64,000 nt of DNA, from positions 7,857,001 through 7,921,000 of the forward strand of contig JAVTVX010000024.1 of NCBI GenBank assembly GCA_033439265.1. Direction: 5' to 3'. This stretch comes from Dillenia suffruticosa. Lineage: Eukaryota > Streptophyta > Magnoliopsida > Dilleniales > Dilleniaceae. A model generated the notes under the pieces. The model ran no database searches. It was given only the letters and a program-made list of their open reading frames with translations, and was not told the DNA's origin. Both the position numbers and the translations under genes were made by a program. Shown one piece after another: positions 55,440-64,000 of this stretch. How positions within the stretch are numbered: the first letter of the stretch is position 1; each line of letters begins with the position of its first letter.

Positions 55440-56744
55440 TAACCTCTCTTTTCTCTCTCTTTTTTATTTTTGGTAAATGGATCAATTTTAACAAACTCAA
55501 TCCTATCCTTTATTTGATTATAGTTTATTCTTTTTTTATGTTTTTTTTTCTTCCCCAGTTGTCCATTCTCCTCATGAGTTAAGGCTTATAATGTTAAAGA
55601 CCGTTAACATCAGAAGCTAAGACTTATAATGTCAAAGACCGTTAACATCAGAAACCTGACGTCAATGCCGTGTTACCTTATGAGTTAAGGCTTATAATGT
55701 CAAAGACCGTTAACATCAGAAGCCTGACGTCAATGCATGTCAAAGACTATTAACATCAGAAGCCTGACGTCAATGCATGCCAACGACTATTAACATCAGA
55801 AGCAAAGGCTTATAATGTCAAAGACCGTTAATGTAAGGTATGTCAAAGACCGTTAACATTATAAGCCTGACGTCAATATCGCGTTACCTTACGAGTTAAG
55901 GCTTATAATGTCAAAGACAGTTAACATCAGAATCTAAGGCTTATAATGTCAAAGACCATTAATATCAGAAGCTTGACGTCAATGCATTGTTAACATCATA
56001 AGTTAAGGCTTATAATGTCAAAGAAAAGGCTTATAATGTCAATGCCGCATTACCTTACGAGTTAAGGCTTATAAGTTTCAAGACCGTTAACATCAGAAGC
56101 CTAACGTCAGTGCCGCGTTACCTTACGAGTTAAGGCTTATAATGTCAAAGACCGTTAACATCAGAAGCCGGACGTCAATGCATGTCAAAGACTATTAACA
56201 TCAGAAGCCTGACGTCAATGCATTCCAAAGACTATTAACATCATAAGCTAAGGCTTATAATGTCAAAGACCGTTAACATCATAAGCCTGACGTCAATGTC
56301 GCGTTACCTTACAAGTTAAGGCTTATAATGTCAAAGACCGTTAACGTAAGGTATGTCAAAGACCGTTAACATCATAAGCCTGACGTCAATGTATTAAGGC
56401 TTATAATGTCAAAGACCGTTAACATAAGGTATGTCAAAGACCGTTAACATCAGAAGCCTGACGTTAGTGCCGCGTTACCTTACGAGTTAAGGCTTATAAT
56501 GTCAAATACCGTTAACATCAGAAGCCTGACGTCAATGCCGCGTTAAGAGGTCTATGTAACTGTACCATCACCTCGCTAGCTGGATAACTCTCCTTAAATT
56601 CCTGCTCAAAATTAACCTCTCTTTTCTCTCTCTTTTGTATTTTTGGTAAATGGATCAATTTTGACAAACTCAATCCTATCCTTTATTTGATTATAGTTTA
56701 TTCTTTTTTTATGTTTTTTTTTCTTCCCCAGTTGTCCATTCTCC
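55440..56744. repeat. Mosaic satellite with TGACGTCA palindromes, flanked by a 135-bp direct repeat
   Basis: Units are built from the modules GTTAAGGCTTATAATGTCAA, AGACCGTTAACATCAGAAGC and CTGACGTCAATGCCGCG, then TTACCTTACGA, in shuffled order and spacing (55575-56545). About nine perfect TGACGTCA and many GTTAAC palindromes occur. The array is bracketed by a ~135-bp near-identical sequence (starting AACCTCTCTTTTCTCTCTCT) at 55440-55574 and 56610-56744. One more unit follows at 56745-56815, and block C holds a single diverged unit at about 46350-46410. Confidence 0.9.
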
Positions 56745-57540
56745 TTACGAGTTAAGGCTTATAATGTCAAAGACCGCAAACATTAGAAGCCAGACGTCAA
56801 TGCCGCATTAAGAGGTCTATGTAACCGTACCATCACCTCGCTAGTCCGATAACTCTCCTTATATTCCTGCTCAACTATCTTCACCTAACATGGATTTGTC
56901 ATATTATTCGGGTCCGATTCCTAAAGAAAAAGAGAACAGGCACAAGAGGATTAAAAGCTAAGGTAGACAATAAGTGTTTTCATACCCTTGAAAATGAAAT
57001 TGATTTGTTTAGAGAGAGAAAGCAGTTTGATAAATTGTTTCCCAAGTTTTTTTTCCTTTTTTTTTTTAATTAGCAAAACTCAAATAACTATTTTATTAAT
57101 AATAGTGTTATGACAGCAGCGTTTATATACTACATTTTCTACTTATACAGAAGAATCAAATCCTTATACATACCCTTTCTAAACCATTTTTAACTGAGAC
57201 TCTTGAATCAATTTGCACATATTCCGTATAAATCTTGAAGTTTTTGTCCTGAGCCATACGAATCATCTACTTTTGATAAAATCATAGATTCCCTCTGTCG
57301 TTTTATTTTTGCCTCTATAAATTATCTTATTTTCCACACAAATCAAATCACATAAAAAAATACAATAATTTAGGCCACCTCCTACTAAGCAACCCCATCA
57401 GCCAAACAAGAAATGAATAAAAAAAGGCCAGACTTAATAATGAAGAAAATGAGCATGTGTTCCTTCATAGAGACCAGTTACGTGGCCTCTCTAAAGTCAT
57501 CAATCCGAGTAACATGGGGGATTAAGTCTCTCATCACATC

Positions 57541-57548
57541 TATAAATA
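57541..57548 (+). promoter_or_regulatory. TATA box of Pro/Cys-rich gene D
   Basis: TATAAATA preceded by CATCACATC, as in gene A (CACACATC). Confidence 0.75.
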
Positions 57549-57644
57549 CCCGCTTAATTTGGCCAGTCCTTCCCACACCGAAGCCTTCTACTAAACCATC
57601 AAAGCATAATTTTGTCATCGCATACTTTATTTGATCCTGCAAAG

Positions 57645-57827
57645 ATGCCTTGCCGTCGTCGCAATCAGCCACAAATCCCGCGATGTGGAGGAGTCTATCC
57701 ACAAGTATATCCAATCATTCAGCCTCCCATTATACGCCCTAACATTATTGTCTGCCCACCGCCACCGCCCCCACCACGGTGCCCTCCACCACCATGCTGC
57801 TACCGCCCCTGCCCTCCTTACTATTAG
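57645..57827 (+). CDS. Small Pro/Cys-rich protein, gene D
   Basis: 60 residues starting MPCRRRNQPQIPRCGGVYPQ, a central VYPIIQPPIIRPNIIVC, then Pro runs separated by Cys (CPPPPPPPRCPPPPCC) and the end YRPCPPYY. The ATG at 57645 is preferred because no upstream ATG exists in frame and the leader GATCCTGCAAAG is shared with copy C. The basic start, absence of a signal peptide, and Tyr-Pro motifs make it a soluble Pro/Cys-rich peptide of unknown function. It is the only one of the four copies with an undamaged frame, a TATA box and a natural stop. The satellite array lies ~1.1 kb upstream. Confidence 0.75.
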   Translation: MPCRRRNQPQIPRCGGVYPQVYPIIQPPIIRPNIIVCPPPPPPPRCPPPPCCYRPCPPYY

Positions 57828-57873
57828 ATGCCTATGCTATACTCTTATCGAAAGATGCATTTGTGATATCTGA

Positions 57874-58600
57874 CGATATGTGGGACGTTGAATAATCACC
57901 GAAGAGTCATCGGAAGTATAAAAAATAATAATAATAATAATCACCGAAGATCAAAATGTCATTTTCGTACCACACAAGTTTGTCCTGTCATGGTTTCCTG
58001 CCGAAAGGGTTTGTTCGGTTTCACGTTCTTTGTATTTCTTTTCCTTTTTTTTTTATTGAGAATTTGTATTTGGTGATTATCATTGTTGTATGATATGAGA
58101 TAAAAGAAAAGTGTGCTTTTTATGTTTATATTAAGAATATCTTTAGCATAAACGCTCTCTCTCCATCTCTCTCTCCCCCTCTTTTTTTTTATTTTTTATT
58201 TTTTAACTTAGATTTGATTAAAAAATTTCTCATATTTAATTCGATGTCCAGAATTTGCCTTACATCATGGCATTCATAAAATTTGGGAAGCCTTTCACAA
58301 AGTAATGATGGATTTGAAGGGCACGGAATTGTTTGATAAGAATTATGGAATATGAAATAATATTCTTTATTTATCTTTGAAACTTAATGTATGCCAACAA
58401 AAATAATTCAAATTTAGATCATAATTTATTTTGAAGAAAAAATAGAAGATTTTTTTTTTTGGTTACAAGAAAAAATAAAAGATGAGAATAGATAACTAAC
58501 AAAAAATTCAATTGCAATTATTAGTAAATAGTTCATATTATAAAAGAAAATTTAATGAAAAGAAATTTGTCCGATAACATGGCATATTTTATCGTCCCAC
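57874..58600. other. 3' flank of gene D
   Basis: Contains a small (AAT)n run near 57920-57940 and T-rich stretches. AATAAT-type polyadenylation words are present, but none is decisive. No other gene. Confidence 0.4.
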
Positions 58601-59511
58601 TATTGGATACTTTTGCACGTATCCAATAAAATAAGATAAAATATGATTGACAGCAACAACATTGATATCCTCCATGATTCTTTTGCACTGTTGAACCAGC
58701 AACTCCAGCGGAAGGCTATCTTCTACTCCCTTCCTCAACGCTCTCCCCAGCATATGCTAACATGGCAAGATGAGAAGTCTTCTTGTGCTGCCATGCGAAT
58801 GACATGTCAACATCGTATGTCCAGCAAGACTACCACATAAGCACTTAACAAACATCCTTTGCTCTCTATAATAGAAGGAGCAACCTGTTACGGCTTTAGA
58901 AATTTGAAAACCATATCGTAATATTTCTAATTGTAAAGACTAATTTATGAAATTTATGTAAAATTCAGAGACTGTACATATAATTAACTCTTTATAATTT
59001 TAAAGATTCTAGTTGACATTAAAATTTGGAGCAGTCGGTTGCCGACTCTTAATAAGCATTTCAATTCTGATTGACCTCTAATTTATGGATTAATAAAATA
59101 GTCTAAATGTAATAAGTATTGATCAGTAAAATGCATTTAAAGAGAATCTTGATAATAAAAGTAATAGGAATTCTACTTCTACTAAAAGGTCAATGTGATA
59201 AATATCAATTCAAAACAATTGAAAGAAGAAATTGGGGAAGAAACATTTGCAATTTAGATAGGATTGGATTGAATCTTATTTTAAAGATGTTCGGCTAATT
59301 TTTTGAGATCTTCAAAATATCTTATAAGTTGATTGAATGTTTATAAATTTAAATTATTAACTCCAAACATCTTATAACTATTAAAAAAATTAGTTATACT
59401 ACAACTTTTTCCTTTTTTATGTAGTTAAATTACCCTTATTTTTTTATTATTTCATATTGATCATTTTTTATATTAACTAAAAGTTATTTATATAATATTA
59501 TTTCTCCAAAA

Positions 59512-61500
59512 GGGGCGGACGGGCGTAAGAAGGGTTCAAGCATATGCCTCACAGGGGCCCTCGCATGATGGACGGGCATAAGCATATGCCTCACAGGGGC
59601 CAGTGCATGCATGCCGGGCGTAAGAAAATACCATGCATGTCAGAGCGATTACTTCATTACTATATGTTATTATCAAATTAAATAATGCAAAATGTTAGTA
59701 AAATTTGTGATTTTATGGTCGGTTACTATATGTTACCGTATGTTACTAGCATTAACATCAATTGCTATTGAGATAGAAAATGTTAGAAAATATTGACACT
59801 TACCAATGAGTTACAAAATTGTACTAAATATTGACGGTTACCATTCAGTAATGAAATTGTACATAATGTCCACGGTAAAAAAGGATCAGTCAAATTGGTG
59901 GTTTTATAGTCACTTATCATATGTTAGGAGATCTTACAACTTTATCATCGGTTACCACTGAGTTACAAAATGGTTGTTGACGGTAGAACAGCATTAGTAA
60001 AATTTTTTATTTTAACGTCGGTTGTTATTAAATTATAAAATGTTTTAAAATATTGACGATAGAAAAATGTTAGTAAAATTAGTTTTTTATGATCGGTTAC
60101 TATTGAATTACAAAATGGTACCAAATATTGACGGGTGAAAAGTGTTATGAAACATAGTTAGCATTGAGTGACAAAATACGGTTACTATATGTTACTTACT
60201 TTGCGTTACCATACGATGTGTTACTATGTGTTACTATGGGTTACTGGAATTATTTCATGGACGAACGCAAGAAGGGTGCAAGCATACGCCTCACAGGGGC
60301 GGACAGGCGCAAGAAGGGCTCAAGCATAAGCCTCACAGGGGCGGACGGGGGCAAGAAGGGGCGGACGAGCACAAGAAGGGCTCAAGCATACGCCTGACGG
60401 GTGCAAGAAGGGCTCAGGCATACGCCTCACAGGGGCGGACGGGCATAAGAAGGGTTCAAGCATATGCCTCACAGGGGCCCTCGCATGATGGACAGGCATA
60501 AGCATATGCTTCACAGGGGCCAGTGCATGCATGCCGGGCGTAAGAAAATACCATGCATGTCAGAGCGATTACTTCATTACTATATGTTATTATCAAATTA
60601 AATAATGCAAAATGTTTGTAAAATTTGTGATTTTATGGTCGGTTACTATATGTTACCGTATGTTACTAGCATTAACATGATTGCTATTGAGATAGAAAAT
60701 GTTAGAAAATATTAACACTTGCCAATGAGTTACAAAATTGTACTAAATATTGACGGTTACCATTCAGTAATGAAATTGTACATAATGTCCACGGTAAAAA
60801 AAGGTCAGTCAAATTGGTGGTTTTATAGTCACTTATCATATGTTAGGAGATCTTACAACTTCATCATCGGTTACCACTGAGTTACAAAATGGTTGTTGAC
60901 GGTAGAACAGTATTAGTAAAATTTTTGATTTTAACGTCGGTTGTTATTAAATTACAAAATGTTTTAAAATATTGACGATAAAAAAATGTTAGTAAAATTA
61001 ATTTTTATGATCGGTTACTATTGAGTTACAAAATGATACCAAATATTGACGGGTGAAAAGTGTTACGAAACATAGTTAGCATTGAGTGACAAAATACGGT
61101 TACTATATGTTACTTACTTTGTGTTACCATACGATGTGTTATTATGTGTTACTATGGGTTACTGGAATTATTTCATGGACGAACACAAGAAGGGTGCAAG
61201 CATACGCCTCACAGGGGCGGACAGGCGCAAGAAGGGCTCAAGCATAAGCCTCACAGGAGCGGATGGGGCAAGAAGGGGGCGGACGAGAGCAAGAAGGGCT
61301 CAAGCATACGCCTGACGGGCGCAAGAAGGGCTCAAGCATACGCCTCACAGGGGCGGACGGGCGTAAGAAGGGTTCAAGCATATGCCTCACAGGGGCCCTC
61401 GCATGATGGACGGGCATAAGCATATGCCTCACAGGGACCGGTGCATGCATGCCAAGCGTAAGAAAATACCATACATGTCAGAGCGATTACTTCATTACTT
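59512..61500. repeat. ~920-bp tandem repeat with nested ~42-bp GC-rich minisatellite
   Basis: Two full units (about 59512-60432 and 60433-61350) and a third start (61351-61500) are near-identical. Each begins with GGGGCGGACGGGCRTAAGAA and GGTTCAAGCATATGCCTCAC and contains ~600 bases of GGTTACTATATGTTAC, TTGACGGTTACCATT-type AT-rich DNA. Each ends in a minisatellite of GCAAGAAGGGCTCAAGCATA, CGCCTCACAGGGGCGGACGG units. Parallel open frames (60164-60397, 61082-61315 and others) only mirror the repeat. Confidence 0.9.
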
Positions 61501-63111
61501 TTTATTTTAAAAATATTATTTTTAAAATAAATACTCCTTGATTATTATCAAATTAAATAATGTAATGATATAAAATTAGTCATCACCACCACATGATTTA
61601 AGTGTGTATAAAAGAATTACAAAAATATTATAAATTTAAACAGAATTTTATTAACATACCAAGATTCAGCGGTACATTATATTGAGCAATAGATATAAGA
61701 CGAAGAGGAAAGCAAGATTCATGTTCCGCAATAACATGTCTATTTTGTACTAATAATAAGCGGGTGAAACAAAAATGAAACAAAAAACATCTCTTGGTGA
61801 AACTAAAATGAAACAAAAAACGTTCATTCCATCACAAAAAATATTACCATTATAATTTGGAGTCACAATCCCACCATATTTCCAAAACTAAGCAAAGCAG
61901 TAAGCAACAAGTTTATGTCAAATTTTCTTCCTGTCAATAAAAAAATGAATAAAAAAGTGAAATTAATACAATCATGTAGTAACATTATAAATAATATAAA
62001 GAATGGTTATAAAAGAAAATATTACCCATGGGATTAACTTGGGTCTCTTCATTCGTCATGGTAGCATACGTTATTGTGATTTAATTCGTTCATTTCAATC
62101 GGCATACGTTGTCCTTTTTCTAAGTCCCAAATATCTTGACAGCGTGTTGGACCTCTACATTTCTTCACAACTAGTGAAAAAATAAACATGAGTTGTCAGT
62201 TGATACCATGATAATGTCAAATCTCAAATTAAAATAATATCCGGGGTAATATTTTCGTAAGATTGGGTTTCTTCATATTGAACTTGTTGTTGGGATTGTT
62301 GTGTTTCTTTATGCTGAGTAACAATATTCATCCGGCGTTTAGTTCGTCCCATAGCTACGGTGATTCGTAGAGCACATGCTTTCAGAGTAAGAGTTTTGAG
62401 GAGCTTTGAGGAAAGAAATGCTTCATATTTAATATAATAATTTTGGATTAGAATCCAATTACAAAGCGCGCATTTTATACCGTTCTTTTTTTTCTTCACC
62501 CGCCTTTTTTCCGCACTTCTTACCGTCTTTTTTAAATTAAAATTCTTACCATTGTCTTTTTCTTCTTTCACATATTTCTTTTTTTTCATATTTTTAAATC
62601 GGTAAGATTTGTTGCATATTGATTTTATATAATTTTCAATTTCATGTCGAGAATTTAGAATAGTGAAAAAGTCATTCAATCTAAAATTTATTATTAAATT
62701 CTTTTTAAATTAGATTTCATTATGACTTATTTGCTACCACTATATTACCACCTGTTAGAATGCATAATTACAAATAACAATTAAATAAAACTGATAACAC
62801 ATATCTCAACGCAATAATTAAATAACAATTATTTAGAGAGATATTGAAGGGAAAGAAAAGTTTTGATATTTTGTATAATAATTTATAGCGCAATTTTTTC
62901 CCGCTTTTTTCACACTTTTATTTATTACCCCATTTTTCAATATTTTACCATTTTTTAAAACTTCACAACATTTCTTACTCCATTGTAGTTATTTCGTTAT
63001 TTAAATTAATAATATTAATTAACTCATAGTTTAATTTTTTATAGAAATGTGATTTTGGCTGAGAATTAGAAATTTAGAGGAGTGGTGCAATGACTCCACA
63101 CACACACACAC

Positions 63112-63162
<51 letters not shown>

Positions 63163-64000
63163 TATATGCAATTTGGAAAATATTATCATTCTCTTTACCT
63201 ACTTTTCTTTTACCTCCATTTTATCATTATTATTATTACACATACACACACATTTTTTTTTATTTGTAACTACATTTTTATTTTATTATTACATTCTTTT
63301 GTTACTACATTATCACTATAATATTAATATATTATATTATATCTTTTGTTACTGTATCATTACTGTATTATTCTAACATAATTATACCAATAATATTTAT
63401 TATACTATATATATCACAATACTTATTTAATTTTTGATTTTATAATTGAGGATGAAATTATGAAATGAAATGTAATGATATAATTAATTATATTACATCA
63501 TATTTAATATTATTTAAATTATATTTAATATTATTTAATTATGTTGGTAGTTATTATTTTATTATATTAATGAAAAATGAAGAATAAGATGTTTATCCTC
63601 TCCTTTTTCTCTACACACTCTTATTTTTAGTTCCATATTAACTTGTGTTAACTTATGTCTATATGTATTATAACCTTCCAATTACTACATAACATATAAT
63701 TAATAATTATAATTGAAACACTCACAAAGTTTGTATTGGTTGCTTAACTAAATTTAAACAAAGATTAAATATAGTTTTCGCATAAATATTTATATAAAAA
63801 CCAAATATTTTGTAATAACAATATATTTGTATTGTTGTTCGAACTTGTTATCACTTGTTACCACTTGAATATACCACTTGTCATTCGTTATCATCATGCA
63901 CACAAGGAACATTACTTATTACCACCTCTTACAATTTGAATATACCACTTCTTACTATGCACCATGCACGTTGAGAAATAATAGTTATTATTTATTACCA
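61501..64000 (-). mobile_element. CACTA relic, continuing past the window edge
   Basis: AT-rich DNA whose coding remains (62049-62352) are CACTA-like. The final ~170 bases are rich in TTACCACTTG-type words, as at 42180-42480. Microsatellites: (CA)n/(TA)n at 63098-63159. The tandem array to the left has the same TCGGTTAC words as the relic at 39790, so array and relic probably belong to one element. Confidence 0.55.
62049..62352 (-). pseudogene. CACTA element ORF remnant (plant transposase-24/Ptta-like N-terminus)
   Basis: On the - strand an exon starts MGRTKRRMNIVTQHKETQQS at 62352 and stops at 62224. After an intron-like gap with acceptor ACTAG, a second stretch reads KKCRGPTRCQDIWDLEKGQR, MPIEMNELN and stops at 62049. 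The RGPT-x-C-x-DIW-x-L-x-x-G-x-R-(M/I)-P block is characteristic of the plant En/Spm-associated (Ptta) protein family, from memory. The reading frame upstream of 62352 is open but Lys-rich and non-homologous. Confidence 0.65.

Larger units (their letters stand above)
56745..59400. repeat. Duplicated block D (paralogue of block C)
   Basis: See 46340-49389. D keeps the intact gene. At about 58620-58910 it has ~290 bases not seen in C, with an open frame of 65 codons (58643-58840) and the words ACATGGCAAGATGAGAAGTC and TCTATAATAGAAGGAGCAAC. These look like a piece of an LTR, but no partner was found. Confidence 0.8.

Noticed and set aside
55575..56815. CRISPR-like array
   Set aside because: The repeats are contiguous, shuffled modules without unique spacers of constant size, and this is plant nuclear DNA.
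60164..61315. Two parallel, nearly identical open frames of 77 codons (60164 and 61082), plus overlapping 91-codon frames
   Set aside because: They start at TTG and lie in units of a recent tandem repeat, and their C-terminal parts are the GC-rich minisatellite. Similarity reflects DNA duplication, not selection.

Overview
The window is nuclear DNA of a flowering plant, almost certainly a eudicot. The evidence is the last exon of a CONSTANS-like CCT gene, a plant-type tandem CCCH zinc-finger gene with a (CT)n leader, plant Ty1/copia, Ty3/gypsy, CACTA, hAT and LINE remains, and very AT-rich intergenic DNA full of (CT)n, (GA)n, (AT)n and (ATT)n microsatellites. I cannot name the species. Only two ordinary single-copy genes are visible, both on the + strand near the left edge: the CCT-domain exon (374-500) and the CCCH gene (2997-4623, one coding intron and probably one leader intron).

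Layout. 1-5 kb: the two genes. 6.4-8.1 kb: a dead LINE on the - strand. 13.1-18.6 kb: a dead copia element on the - strand, split by a 974-bp CACTA element with a 3-bp target duplication. 23.6-24.1 kb: a G-quadruplex-capable tract, a TATA box and a short ORF that may mark an unrecognised small gene or non-coding transcript. 26.4-34.7 kb: a Ty3 element on the - strand lacking reverse transcriptase and integrase, with an antisense coding remnant and a minisatellite downstream; its gag is split by an hAT MITE (8-bp duplication) and an 1810-bp CACTA element (3-bp duplication). 35.3-37.2 kb: local duplications. 37.2-59.4 kb: duplicated blocks carrying four copies of a small Pro/Cys-rich protein gene (A 37.9 kb, C 47.6 kb pseudogene, B 50.5 kb, D 57.6 kb). 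These are interleaved with a second Ty3 relic (about 39.4-46.3 kb), a 3.2-kb CACTA relic, RTE-like LINE fragments, a 1.44-kb non-autonomous LTR element, a third small CACTA element and a mosaic satellite rich in TGACGTCA palindromes. 59.5 kb to the end: a CACTA relic that contains a ~920-bp tandem repeat with a nested ~42-bp GC-rich minisatellite.

The most unusual pattern is a scattered family of very short (about 62-91 bp) tRNA-derived retroposons. Six copies have clear 10-21-bp target duplications, and three of these have matching empty sites in paralogous DNA of the same window; two more copies are probable. Separately, tRNA-like modules with A- and B-box motifs sit inside the three small CACTA elements and the larger relic. 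All positions and translations were read by eye; no database search or alignment program was run.
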